A stretch of 64,000 nucleotides of DNA from Diphasiastrum complanatum (Eukaryota > Streptophyta > Lycopodiopsida > Lycopodiales > Lycopodiaceae): contig CM055097.1 in assembly GCA_029204225.1 (NCBI GenBank), forward strand, positions 50,628,195 through 50,692,194, read 5' to 3'. Below are positions 22,222-32,960 of the stretch, piece by piece (within the stretch, counting starts at the first letter, position 1; every line of letters begins with the position of its first letter). The notes below the pieces were generated by a model, which saw nothing but the letters and a program-made list of their open reading frames with translations, did not search any database and was not told the DNA's origin. A program made the translations under genes and the position numbers.

Positions 22222-24513
22222 TTGATTGACTTTTGTATTTCTAATGGCATAAAGAGGGAGTTGTCATGTCCATACACCCCTCAACAAAATGGAGTGAGTG
22301 AAAGAAGAAATAGATCTCTTTGTGAGTGTGCTAAGGCCTTAAGGCTAGATGCTTCTCTATCCAAACCATTTTGGGGTGAAGCAATAACTTGTGCTAACTA
22401 TTTGTGCAATAGATTGTCAAACCAAGCCATTGGAGGAATCACACCATTTGAAGCTCTATTTGGAGAGAAGCCCAATCTCAAAGATCTCAAAGTTTTTGGA
22501 TCCACTTGCTATGTACACCAATCCTTGGATAAGAGAAGGAAGGATGATGCAACATCCATCAAAGGCATCTTTGTGGGATATGGTGAGAATAGCAAAGGTT
22601 ATAGAGTCTTCAATCCCATCACTAGCAAGGTGATAGTGAGTAGGGATGTTATTTTTTATGAAGGACATGCTTGTGATTTGGATGATAATGCTAATAATCA
22701 TCTTGATGCCAAGGATCATGCTAGGATGGAGGAGGAGCTTCCAAGTGAAGAAGAACTTGAGGATCCACCTCAAGATGCAAGAACTCCAAGAACTCCAAGA
22801 AGATCTACAAGGGCAAGATCCGAGCCATTGAGGCTCACATATGATGGTCAAGGTGATCAAAGGGAAGGCTCATCATCTTTCACATCTTACACCTTTCTTA
22901 CTTCAATGTTAGATGAGCCAACATGCTATGAAGATGCTTGTAAGTCTAAAAGTTGGATGGATGCTATGCAAGTAGAGTATGATGCTCTTATTGAGAATCA
23001 TACTTGGGATCTTGTGGATCTTCCTCAAGGGAAGAAACCTCTTGATTGCAAGTGGGTGTTTAGATTGAAGTATAATCAAGATGGATCAATAAGCAAGCAT
23101 AAAGCTAGGCTTGTTGCCAAAGGTTTTTTACAAACCAAAGGCATTGACTATGATGAGACTTTTGCTCCTGTGGCTAAGCTTGTTACTATCAGGTTGATCA
23201 TTAGTCTTGCTACAACCTTCAATTGGAAGCTATTCCAACTTGACTTCACAAATGCATTCCTCAATGGTTATTTGGAGGAAGAGATCTACATGAGGCAACC
23301 CGAGGGCTTCATCAAGGCAAAGCATGAAGGAAAGGTGTGTTTTTTGAAGAAGAGCCTTTATGGGCTCAAGCAAGCACCTAGAGCATGGTACTCTAGGCTA
23401 AACTCTTTTCTCATTTCCATCAATTTTGTAATGAGTGCCTATGATCCATCATTGTATATAAGTTTTCATGATGGCATGATCATTATTCTTGTTTTGTATG
23501 TAGATGACATTATCTTGAGTGGTAATGATCTAGATGGAATTAGAAATGTAAAAATTGCTTTAGCAAAAGAGTTTAAGATGGTAGATCTTGGCCTATTGAG
23601 CTTCATTCTTGGAATAGAGGTTATTAGAGGATGTGATTTTAGCTTCATTTGTCAATCTAAATATGCTACATCCATCCTAGATAGATTTGGAATGAAGAAT
23701 TGTAAAGGCATTGAGACACCAATGGAGCAACATGTAAAAGCATCTATTGGTTGTGATGAAGCATCCTTTGAAGACATCACATTATATAGAAGGCTTATTG
23801 GCTCCTTGATCTATTTAACTATCACTAGACCTGATCTTAGTTATAGTGTTGGAAAGTTAAGCCAATTCATGCAAAGTCCTCTAGTTTCACATTGGAAGAT
23901 GGCCAAAAGAGTTCTTAGATACATTTCATTCACTAAGAATTTTGGTATTTTGTATAGAGGAACTAATCTTGGCTTAAGAGCCTATAGTGACTCGGATTTT
24001 GCAGGTGACAAAGTGGATAGAAGATCAAAAAGTGCCTTTTCCACCTTTCTATGTGATGGAGTAGTATCATGGCTTTCCAAAAAGCAAGATACCATCTCCC
24101 TATCTTCCACAGAATCCGCATACAAGGCCTTGACATCAACATGCAAGGAGGTCTTGTGGCTCAAAAGGCTATTGGTGGAGCTTCATGTCATGGAGGAGGA
24201 GATCCCTATCATCTATTGTGACAACCAATCAGCCCAATCACTTGCAACTAATCCTACATTCCATGCAAGGAGCAAACACATCGAGATTGCTCATCATTTT
24301 GTGAGGGAAAAAGTGCAAGCTAAAGAGATTAAGCTCCAACACGTGCCATCATCAAGTTGCTTGGCTGATTTGTTTACTAAACCTTTACCTAAAGATTCAT
24401 TTGTCAAGCTTAGATCTTCAATTGGAGTTATTGATAAAAGCATTGTGATCTCCAAGGCTAGATTTGAGGAGGAGTGTGAAAAATTGCCTACATTGGCAAA
24501 TCTAGCCATGTAG
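22222..24513 (+). CDS. Copia E integrase C-terminus, reverse transcriptase and RNase H
   Basis: A 763-codon frame and the longest in the window. Integrase: residues ~18-50 hold SCPYTPQQNGVSERRNRSL with the catalytic Glu. Then the KVFGSTCYVH and GIFVGYG region and the acidic linker (DARTPRTPRR). RT spans ~240-490 with FAPVAKLVTIRLI, FQLDFTNAFLNG and the catalytic YVDDIILSG near residue 425. RNase H spans ~580-730 (AYSDSDFAGD, CDNQSAQSLA). In the RNase H helix the motif reads STESAYKAL where C has STESEYKAL, so one conserved Glu is Ala. The true reading frame begins upstream in the integrase; the ATG at 22222 is not a natural start. Confidence 0.85.
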   Translation: MIDFCISNGIKRELSCPYTPQQNGVSERRNRSLCECAKALRLDASLSKPFWGEAITCANYLCNRLSNQAIGGITPFEALFGEKPNLKDLKVFGSTCYVHQSLDKRRKDDATSIKGIFVGYGENSKGYRVFNPITSKVIVSRDVIFYEGHACDLDDNANNHLDAKDHARMEEELPSEEELEDPPQDARTPRTPRRSTRARSEPLRLTYDGQGDQREGSSSFTSYTFLTSMLDEPTCYEDACKSKSWMDAMQVEYDALIENHTWDLVDLPQGKKPLDCKWVFRLKYNQDGSISKHKARLVAKGFLQTKGIDYDETFAPVAKLVTIRLIISLATTFNWKLFQLDFTNAFLNGYLEEEIYMRQPEGFIKAKHEGKVCFLKKSLYGLKQAPRAWYSRLNSFLISINFVMSAYDPSLYISFHDGMIIILVLYVDDIILSGNDLDGIRNVKIALAKEFKMVDLGLLSFILGIEVIRGCDFSFICQSKYATSILDRFGMKNCKGIETPMEQHVKASIGCDEASFEDITLYRRLIGSLIYLTITRPDLSYSVGKLSQFMQSPLVSHWKMAKRVLRYISFTKNFGILYRGTNLGLRAYSDSDFAGDKVDRRSKSAFSTFLCDGVVSWLSKKQDTISLSSTESAYKALTSTCKEVLWLKRLLVELHVMEEEIPIIYCDNQSAQSLATNPTFHARSKHIEIAHHFVREKVQAKEIKLQHVPSSSCLADLFTKPLPKDSFVKLRSSIGVIDKSIVISKARFEEECEKLPTLANLAM

Positions 24514-24870
24514 AATATTGTACATTTTGTCAATATTGTTTGTTGGTTACTTGAATGGCCAAAGTGCCACTTGTACATACACACCTAAAGTAGGTTACCA
24601 CGAGTCAAGAGGAGTGGTTGTGTCTATTTGGTAGTGATTCCTACTTTGTAGGATCTAGACCATGATTTATGATGAGATTTGTACCTACCATGCACCTACC
24701 AAGCATGACTCTTGGATCTAGACTAGGGTTTTCACATTATGGCAAGAAAGTGGAGTCTACTTCCTTATTACATGCTGGATTTTCACCTAACTTTGCTAAG
24801 GAAGTGTGTTTTACTATGTATTTCCATTCTCCATAGTGAGATGATAGAAAATTTTTGGAGCCTCAAGGAG
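24475..24870 (+). repeat. 3' LTR of Copia E, truncated
   Basis: It starts TGTGAAAAATTGCC inside the end of the RNase H frame and follows the 5' LTR with six mismatches. It stops at CCTCAAGGAG, where the 5' LTR continues AAACTTGAG. The end of U3/R/U5 is missing, by deletion or a later rearrangement. Confidence 0.85.
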
Positions 24871-25267
24871 TGAGTAAGTGACATAATGATGTTTTTCTAT
24901 TCCATTTCCATTAGCAAAACTAGCAAAAAAACACTAGTCATCTTCAAGATCAAAATACTTTTAAGGAATCATCATAAGAATTACATTCTTAGAGCAGAAC
25001 ACTATCACCTAGAAGAATAAGGAAGAGAACAAGATTTCACATTTGATAAAATAGTTGAGATCTCCTCTTTTTCCATCACACCCCTTTGGTTAGGAAACAC
25101 ACTATCATCAGAATAACTTAAAAAAAAAATTCAAATGCCCCCAGAATCTAAAGTATCTTCCATCTTTCTTTCCATCAAACTACACTCATAAAAATAATGA
25201 GCCTTTTTTGCCACAACAAAAGCATTGCACATTAGACCTTATCCTTCTTGCCACCATAAGAGGATGC
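24871..25267 (-). pseudogene. Copia gag zinc-knuckle remnant, minus strand
   Basis: On the minus strand near 25195-25250 the translation reads CFCCGKKG, a degenerate CCHC knuckle preceded by Lys-rich sequence, as in Copia gag. The rest of the interval has no frame. It abuts the end of an LTR at 25268, so it is probably the target into which another Copia copy inserted. Confidence 0.45.
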
Positions 25268-25858
25268 TGTGAAAGTACAGTACTTAAGGACCATAAATGG
25301 ATCTTTCAATGATCCACAAGGTTGATTGTGTGCTTGATTAACAATATATCAGATACAACCAAAAACAAGATCTAGTTTAGCAGCTTGATAGAAAACAAGT
25401 AGAGACAGTCAAAACATTGATCAAGAACTGAATCCCAAGTTCACATGTGTGAAAATCAGGCTGTTGTACGGCCTATAGATAGAGGTTAATGTGTGCCAAA
25501 TCTGGGTTTAATTGGAATCAATCACTATCATCATACAAAGAGAGAAAATCTAAGTTTCCTCTTGAGGCTCCAAAAACTTTCTATCTCCTCACTATGGAGA
25601 ATGGAAATACATAGTAAAAGACACTTCCTTTGCAAAGTTAGGTGAAAATCCAGCATGTAATCAGGAAGTAGACTCAACTTTCTTGCCCAAAAAATGAAAA
25701 CCCTAGCCTAGATCCTAGAGTCATGCTTGGTAGGTGTATGGTAGGTACAAATCTCATCATAAATCAAGGTCTAGATCTTACAAAGTAGGAATCACTACCA
25801 AATGGACACAACCACTCCTCTTGACTCATGGTAACCTACATTAAGTGTAGATTGTCAT
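25268..25858 (-). repeat. Copia LTR, minus strand (A/E family), truncated
   Basis: Read on the minus strand it ends TACTGTACTTTCACA and includes the GTACGGCC block, a CACATGTG in place of CACGTG, and the stretch with ATGCTGGATTTTCACC of the E LTR. It runs as far as about GTAGGTTACCATGAG and is cut at the Gypsy LTR at 25859. There is no primer-binding site beyond its end, so it is a 3' LTR. Confidence 0.75.
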
Positions 25859-26374
25859 TATAAGGGAAGCTCCTTAGATCCTGCTTACAAGTCCTAAACA
25901 CAAAAGGATAACACACTGTGGAGAAACCACCCAACCAAGTAGAAGCCTCCAATCAAACTCTAGAAGCCTCACCTCCAAGCCAAGGAACAAGAAGCATGAA
26001 TGTAGAGTGAGAGTTTGGCAATAAATCAAGAACCATGATGATGAGTAGGGCGAGTTTGGTCCTCTTATATAGAGCCTAATGCATCCTGGGCACATAGCCA
26101 TGCATAGTCCTATGTCCCCTATACGTAGATTCACCTAGAATAGAGGCCTATGCATGGACCAACTATTCATAGAATTGATATTGATAACTCTACACATGCA
26201 TACACTATCTCATTACCTTGTGTAAACTCCACTTAGTTTGTTCTAGGCCTCACAAGGATATAGTTATTTTCGGGTCACGTATGACATGGCATAACTAACA
26301 GCTTGTTTCACTGGAGTACCTTGTATCCAAGATAGGAGTATACTGTATCCTATCTACTGGTCATGGACATAAAA
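25859..26374 (-). repeat. 3' LTR of a minus-strand Gypsy element
   Basis: Reverse complement of the Gypsy D LTR family, sharing both edges and the TATA region. On the minus strand a purine tract (AAGGAGGGAAGAA) lies just before its start. Integrase sequence lies further upstream on that strand, so it is the 3' LTR of the element at 26375-27004. Confidence 0.8.
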
Positions 26375-27004
26375 TTCTTCCCTCCTTAAATTGTTTTTGT
26401 CCTTAGAAACTAAAATTCGGAAAATTCTTCTTTATGCTATCAACTCTCTCTCTCACAAATCATCATCCTCGGTACGACCCTTCCACCGAATTAAGCACTC
26501 AGAGATAGAATGATTTTTCAATTGTTTATCTCTGGTTTTGAGCACTTTCTTAGGTTCCAAAGGTACACTAAACGACAAATCTTCCAAATGGGATAAATCC
26601 TCATCCGATCCAACTGTATCACCATCATGTAAACTTAGTTTCAAACGACTTACATGAAACACTGGGTGTGCAGTCAATTTTTCTTGAAGATTGAGTTCAT
26701 ACGCCAAAGAACCAATTCTACCTACAATCCTGAAAGGTCCACAATAACGGGTAGATAGATTATTATGCTTCCCTGTACGTAACGTCTTAGAATCTTTTGG
26801 AATCCTAAGATATACCCAGTCATCAACTTTAAAATCTCTTGGAGATCTCTTAAGATCGGTATAGTGTTTAGCTCTATCTTGAGCACTCTATCCTTAGCAC
26901 TTGCAACATTTCTTGCATATCATGCAAAAATTCAGCAACCTTCTGGATCTTAACAAAGGACTGTAACTTGTAGCAAAATATTTTCTACTATTATATGCAA
27001 ACTC
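26375..27004 (-). pseudogene. Gypsy integrase C-terminus with chromodomain, minus strand
   Basis: The frame starting at 26707 encodes LTAHPVFHVSRLKLSLHDGD and ends in SECLIRWKGRTEDDD, a chromodomain-like tail of the chromovirus clade that guides insertion through chromatin marks. Upstream (26710-26860, minus) the translation continues as integrase C-terminus (SPRDFKVDDWVYLRIPKDSK, STRYCGPFRIVGRIG). Everything further upstream is lost: at 27005 a Copia LTR edge begins. Confidence 0.8.
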
Positions 27005-27223
27005 TGTGAAAAGTACAGTACTAAGGACCATAAATGGATCTTTGAATGATCCACAAGGTGATTGTATGCTTGTTAAACAATCTATCAGAAACTAGTCATC
27101 AGAAAACAAGATCTAGTTTAGCAGCTTGCTAGGAAACAAGTAGAGACAATAAAAGCATTGATCAAATAGTCTAATCCAACTCCACACGTGTGGAAATAAG
27201 GCTATAGTACGGCCTGTAGATAG
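27005..27223 (-). repeat. Copia LTR end, minus strand
   Basis: Reverse complement of the last ~220 bp of the A/E-type LTR: the edge TGTGAAAAGTACAGTA, the block GGCCGTACTATAGCC and CACACGTGTGG (CACGTG at 27185-27190). It stops after CTGTAGATA, so it is a fragment. Confidence 0.7.
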
Positions 27224-29599
27224 GAGATCTCAATGGAGGTGCATAATTTTTTCAAAAGGAGGGGGTGAAGTGGTGGGATAAATTTCTATTTGGGAATCTG
27301 TGATTTGCGTAGTTTTCGAAAAAGAACTAGCTAGGGTATAGAAATGAGATTAGATCTAAAAGGAATTTTGGATAGATTCAAAGTAAGATGCCTAATTGGA
27401 ACTTTTTGAATATGAAAAATTCTCTAGGGATTGTGTGGACAATCTGGATCAAGAACGGGTTTGATATTTGAATCATTAAATATAAGTAGTACAATAAAAG
27501 TTCAAAGGTTACTAATTCCATTTTGATTGGAATAGAAGTAAGTTTGATCAGAATTTAAGACTGAGAGTTTTGTATTGGAACAACCTAATCTTAGTTTTAG
27601 TACTAGGATCAGAAAGGGGTTGATTGAGTGGAAGAAATTATGCTATTAAAAAAAACTAGATTGGAAAATTGTTGAAATTGAATTCTCAGAGATTTCTCAA
27701 GTATGTTATATACTCATGAGAAATAGGAAATATTTTGTAGTTGAGTTACAAGGTCTCAGTGAGATATGTGAGTAACATATGTGGGTTCTGGAGGATTTGC
27801 CAGGTAAGAATGTGTTTATGTATTGGGTCATAGTGAGATTATTCTCATATGTGCAAGATTAATCTTGTATGAATCTACTGTGCAATCCTAGTTACTAAGG
27901 TTATCTGGTGCACTTAACCTAGTCGGTGAACATGAACATATGATCAAGTATTGTTTTGACAGATACTTGCAGAGTTAACAAATCTTTGTATAGAAGATTT
28001 ATGGATTAACTTATAAATGATTTGAGTAAGGATCTAAATGTGGTGCTATAATAGTATAATTGAATTCTTCACCTAGACATTTAAGATTTCTATATCATTG
28101 GCAATTAACTTGAGTAGTTGATTACTCTAGGGTGAAGTTTATTGGTAAAACGATCAGTGTGATGTGGATTCACCAGAAACTGATGGTTTTGATTTATATT
28201 GTTTGTAAGACGCATGATTAGTGAATCATTTCGGTTCATCAGTTAAAAATTGTGTGCCTTGGATATACAATATTCTTGGAATAGAGTATTCCTTAGTTAA
28301 GGAATAGACTCAGCTCATTAGTGAATGTATCCCTGAGAGCTCAAATGGATAACGAATAATAATGAATCCAAGAATAACAACTGAATTGATATTCATCAGG
28401 ACTTTGGGTATCTAGATGTGATTCTGGATTGTAATCTAAAGTTTTGTAGTTGAAGATAATTGTCATTTTGGTATGCGTTCGGTCTTTAATTATCAGTTGT
28501 TTATAGAACTTGAATCTTGCACTTCAGTTAAAGAATCATGTTTTGGAAGTATTTCTAAATCCAATATTTTCTCAATGGAAAGATTTTTGGAATGACTCTT
28601 ACTTTTCCTGAGTTATGTTAGACATATACTCCAGTATCATGTAAATGATTAAGTATGATTTGGATTTCAAGAAATTATGATTGACGAATCATATGAATCT
28701 AAATGTTTATGGTTGACGAATCATAAATAGATACTTAATTATTGTCAGAGGATTATAAAAAATTGTAATGATTTTTAAGTGTGATGATTAATTATTGATC
28801 TATTATTTGAGTAAGAATTCGAATCAGTGTTTTTGAATATCTCTACTCCAGTGTTATATTTGAGGACCTATGGATCTCACAGACATTCTCACAAGATAAG
28901 TATTTTATTGTGGAGAATTTAATTTATCTAGTGGATGTTATTCCTGCTACAGTTTATGGTCTACAGATGCTTGAGTACAATTCTTCATTTAAATTGGATT
29001 ATCAGTTATCATAGGAGACAGACAAATCTATTAAGATGAATGAATGTTTTTTTTTCTTGCATTTGGTGCTAGAAACAGGAGCATTAAACTCAAAAGAGTA
29101 TCTGGAATACTCAGAGTTGAGTTTTAATCATTCTATATCTTAATGATTCTCCTAGAGATTCTAATTGAATGAATTATCATATCTTAGAATTTGGATTCTA
29201 AGGGTATTTGTACTTGAAAGCTTATGAATTATCTGTCAAAATTGTGGATAATTTCATACTGTAATCGTAAATATTTTATTATTTCTTTAACGTTAATCTC
29301 TTAAGTTAGGTTATTTCACCCAATGTTTCATGTAAGTGCTTTACATGAGGTGATGTTACTAACTTGTGATGAATGTAACCCAGATGGAAAATTTATCGCT
29401 TAGTGTACTTTTCAAACCTGAGTTGTACTCCAGAGCAGAGATTAACGATTTGAAATAGGTTTATCTCTTAGTACTTGTTTGACATGAAAGTTAGACTAAG
29501 GACATTGATTTTCTCGGTTAATATTGAAAGTTAAAGAAACTGTAATTCTTTCCTGTTTAGAGAGCTTCTAAGGATAGAAGCAGTTTAAGGAGAGAAAAA
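27224..29599 (+). mobile_element. Decayed Gypsy internal region, plus strand
   Basis: From about 27500 it is collinear with 6850-8650 of element B; shared words include ATACTCATGAGAAATAG and GATTGACGAATCAT. It has no long frame. At 29311-29350 a HPVFHVS-like trace precedes a GGTGATGTTACT end, matching the integrase tail. A polypurine tract AAGGAGAGAAAAA (29587-29599) directly precedes the LTR, so this is the 3' half of an old Gypsy copy. Confidence 0.6.
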
Positions 29600-30115
29600 T
29601 GTTATGTCCATGACCAATAAGTAGGATTCAGTATACTCCTAGTCTTGGATACACGGTACTCCAGTAAATCAAGCTGTTAGTTATGCCACGTCATACTGGA
29701 TGTGACCCAAAAGTAACTAATATTCTTGTGAGGCCCAGAACACACTAAATGGAGTTTAGACAAGGTATGAGACAGTGTATGCACGTGTAGACTTATCAAT
29801 AGCAATTCTATGAATAGGTGGTCCATGCTTAGGACTCTATTCTAGGTGAATCTATGTATAGGGAACTTAAGGCTATGCATGGCTATGTGCCCATGTTGCT
29901 TTTGGCTCTATATATTGAGGCCAAACTCGTCCTACTCCTCATTGTGATCATTGATTCATTGCCAGAGTTTCATTCTACATTCATGCTTCTTATTCCTTGG
30001 CTTGGGGGTGAAGCTTCTAGAGTTGATTGGTCGCTTCTACTTGGTTGGGTGTTTGCTCGTGTGTTTTCCATTGTGTATTGTCTTATAAGCAGGATTTTAG
30101 GGAGTTTCCCTTATA
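29600..30115 (+). repeat. 3' LTR of the decayed Gypsy copy
   Basis: It starts TGTTATGTCCATGACC and ends CCCTTATA like the D LTR. The polypurine tract lies before it and no primer-binding site follows, so it is a 3' LTR. The TATA box has decayed. Confidence 0.8.
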
Positions 30116-30457
30116 AAATCCTATGGAGAAAATCCATAATCATGATCGATAGGCTGAAAGTACACCAAATTTAGAAAAGCCATCTACCTGGAGATCAAAT
30201 CCACCATCTGGAAGTACCAAGCACCAAAAGGCTGGAAAAAAACAAGAAGCAACTCCACCTTTCGATTGATGCAAACTAGGTCTCATGTGCCCTATCTACA
30301 TGAATCCATGCTCATTTACATTGCTTTGTACTCTTTCTTTCATTGATAATGTGATTCCATTGAGATCTCCATGTTTCTAGCTTTCTATGGATATGCTATC
30401 TTGCTCTTAGCTTTACTTCCATTGTAATTGCTATTTGCTTAGATTTGGCACATGACA
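30116..30457 (+). repeat. LTR end of a second Gypsy-type element (K), start uncertain
   Basis: A primer-binding site TGGTATCAGAGC lies at 30463-30474, and an LTR end ...ATGACA fits five bases before it at 30457. I see no second copy of this LTR in the window, so the left edge is a guess set by the end of the previous LTR. Confidence 0.4.
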
Positions 30458-30462
30458 TTTCT

Positions 30463-30474
30463 TGGTATCAGAGC
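30463..30474 (+). other. Primer-binding site of element K
   Basis: TGGTATCAGAGC complementary to initiator tRNA-Met, five bases after the presumed LTR end. Confidence 0.7.
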
Positions 30475-31510
30475 ATAGATCCATGATTCATGATGATTCT
30501 ATGTGAATTCCATTAGATTTGATGAGTGTATTGTTTTTGTAGCTTTCTTTTTGCTATTTTTTAACTTTGAATTTTTCAGTTCTGTTCAGATGAATTTTTG
30601 ACATTCAATTTCGCTTTTTATTTTAATTTGATTCAATAGGTTTGTAGTGATTTGTTTCAGCTTTAATTTGCACCAATTTTCAAGGCATTTGGATAAGAGA
30701 TGCAAACGTTATTGCACTTTTTCCAAAGGTTGTCAAAATAGGTGACTAGGATTTTGCTTTCACTTGATTTGGATTTTTCAGATTTGATCTGAGTTTTTAT
30801 TTCTAGTTTCTTTCCATAGGACTTTAGAGCATTTCTTAGCTTTGATCTGATCCATATGGCAGGTCATTTGGATTAGTATCCAAAAAGTTATGACAAATCT
30901 TGATTTGTAGCTCTAGTTTTATTAGTTTTCTTTTTTCAAAAATTTCAATCCTGTTCTGTGATTAATTCAACCAATCAAATCACATTCAATCATTGATTTG
31001 ATATTATAACTTGATAAAGCTTGGGTTTAGTTTTCAATATTACTGAGTTTGTTTTGATTTGGATCAATATTGAGAAAGTTATGATCAAATTTGTGGAGAT
31101 GGGTTAAAATTGCCAGAATTTTGAAATTTTTTTGTGGATTCTTTCCAAGTGAGAGAGAAGCACTTCAGTTTTCAATTCTGAAGTTTCATGTCCTTTGTAA
31201 ACTTTTTTAAACTTTTTCAATTTGAAGTTTGATTTAAAAAAAAAATCAAACCTAACCTAACCCTACCTACCTACAGTCCTAACCTACGCGAACTAGCCTA
31301 ACCTAACCCTAATTCTCATTCACTCTCTCTCTCTCTCTCTCTCTCTCTTTAAGAAAACCTCGGAGTGACCATTAAGGTCTGTAGGTAGGATTTCTTTCAT
31401 TTTCACCTCTCTTGAAGTTTGATTTAAAAAAGAAAAACCAAACCTAACCTAACCCTACCTACCTACAGTCCTAACCTACACGACCTAGCCTAAGCTAACC
31501 CTAATTCTCA

Positions 31511-31576
<66 letters not shown>

Positions 31577-32570
31577 GGTGGAGATCGCGATCCAATAGCT
31601 AGCTGAACCTACTCTGCTGCGATCTGTAGCTGGCTGATTGCTTTGATGTCTGAGTTTTTGATTGCTGCGATCTGTAGTTGGCCACTGAAAAGTGTCAAAT
31701 GCTGGACTAAGACTGGAGTTCAATTTCATTGGTAAGAAATGCCTGTCAATACTACAGTTTCCAAAGAATCGAAATAACCGAACAAAAACAGGATTGCAAT
31801 AAGCTTGATTCGCATGTATGTGCTGTCTTCTGATGAATACTGGGCGAATCAAGAGACTAGTAAGATGCTCAGCTCCGATAATTCCCAGCATGCATCTGAT
31901 GGCGTGCCAACAGATGTCATAAAAACCAAACCCGGAATGCAAGCTTCACTCAAGCTCCCTCAAAACAATTTGGTTATCAACAAAAACCATTTTCCATCCA
32001 TCTGGATCCAAGCAAGCTGTGATTTCACTGTTGCATTGAATCCTGCACCTACGAATCCAAGTTCACAAGTACACGAGTTCTTCCACGAATTCAAACCTCT
32101 CTCCATTGAACTTTTCCTTTAGACTTTCTGTCCGCTCTTTTTCGTCTTTTCCGTTTGCTCTTCAAGTTCGTTTTCATCTTTTACTTGACTTTCAACAGGT
32201 GCATATTCTTGTTGATACTCTGCTATGATTGTGTCATAATTACTGCTCAGTTTTTTTTTTCAAGACCCTTTTTTTTGAGTCAGTTTTTTTTTTTCGTGTT
32301 TCCATTAGAAATTTTCAAATCTTCATATCATCTCCGTTTTAGATCGGATTCAAACACTGTAAAAAGGAAAAAATTGTTCATGGTGACAGATTGAACACAA
32401 CTGCTACTTCATTTTCATTTGTTACACTTTCCATTCACAGCCACTTTATTTTTCGAGGACTCAGAATCTTTAAGTGATTGGAGAAGAGCAATTTTACCTG
32501 CTTGTAAATTATCATTTTAAATAAATTTCAAACGGTGAATTCATAGTCCACAAGTCTTCACTAGTCATTA
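30475..32570 (+). other. Leader of element K with duplicated block
   Basis: About 2.1 kb without a credible gene. It contains a duplicated block with CT microsatellites (31224-31573, listed separately). The frame at 31508-31942 on the minus strand is largely an artefact of the microsatellite. Confidence 0.5.
31224..31573 (+). repeat. 192-bp offset duplication ending in (CT)n
   Basis: The block from AAGTTTGATTTAAAAAA through CCTACCTACCTACAGTCC, CCTAACCTAACCCTAATTCTC and a CT run occurs twice; the second copy is offset by 192 bp. The first CT run is about 26 bp (31323-31348), the second about 59 bp (31515-31573). The two copies differ at a few bases only. Confidence 0.85.
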
Positions 32571-32960
32571 ATGATGGACCGTTATAGTCAAAACATTCAA
32601 TTTCCATCTTTTGATGAAATACAATCTGAAATTGTACGTTACAACCTTGTATTTGACGGACAACCAAATTCAATCAGCATTGATGATTAGTTGACTGAAT
32701 TAGAAGCTTATTTCCGTCATCGCCATTATTCTGAAGAAGATAAAATCTATCTCGCTTCATTGCGCTTTCAAGGACAAGTTCGAGCATGGTGGGATACTCA
32801 AACACATTTGAGCACAAAGCTTTGGAGTCAATTCAAAATTGCTTTCATCGATAGTATTACCAGGTTTTATGAGAAATCATTCGAATCTCTCAAACAAACT
32901 GGTTCTGTACAACAATTTAATCAGCAATTCTTGGCATTGGTTCAGAAGACAAAATTTGAG
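32571..32960 (+). pseudogene. Gypsy-type gag (Retrotrans_gag) of element K
   Basis: The frame starts at ATG 32571; a stop at 32688 interrupts it and it resumes in the same frame. The core reads LASLRFQGQVRAWWDTQ, LWSQFKIAFID and VQQFNQQFLALVQ, which is the Retrotrans_gag fold with the WW region. This gag type differs from the Copia gags in the window. Homology ends abruptly near 32960, where Copia RT sequence begins. Confidence 0.7.

Larger units (their letters stand above)
19171..24870 (+). mobile_element. Copia LTR retrotransposon E (best-preserved element)
   Basis: Complete order: 5' LTR, primer-binding site, leader, gag, protease, integrase, RT, RNase H, 3' LTR. The 3' LTR is cut after 396 bp. 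The element sits inside the Gypsy D integrase, so it is the youngest layer of the nest. The two LTRs differ at 6 of about 396 shared positions (counted by eye), which points to a fairly recent insertion. It cannot be autonomous: gag has a stop and a frameshift, and protease and integrase each have a frameshift. Confidence 0.9.

Noticed and set aside
25859-26374. 3' LTR partner of Gypsy D (13835)
   Set aside because: Same family but opposite orientation, with its own polypurine tract and integrase on the minus strand.
31250-31310. Telomere-like CCTAACCTAACCCTA words
   Set aside because: Only a few irregular units, duplicated with their surroundings; not a telomere array.
31508-31942. 144-codon minus-strand ORF ending in a long Glu-Arg repeat
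   Set aside because: The repeat is the translation of a (CT)n microsatellite and the rest has no similarity to a known protein.
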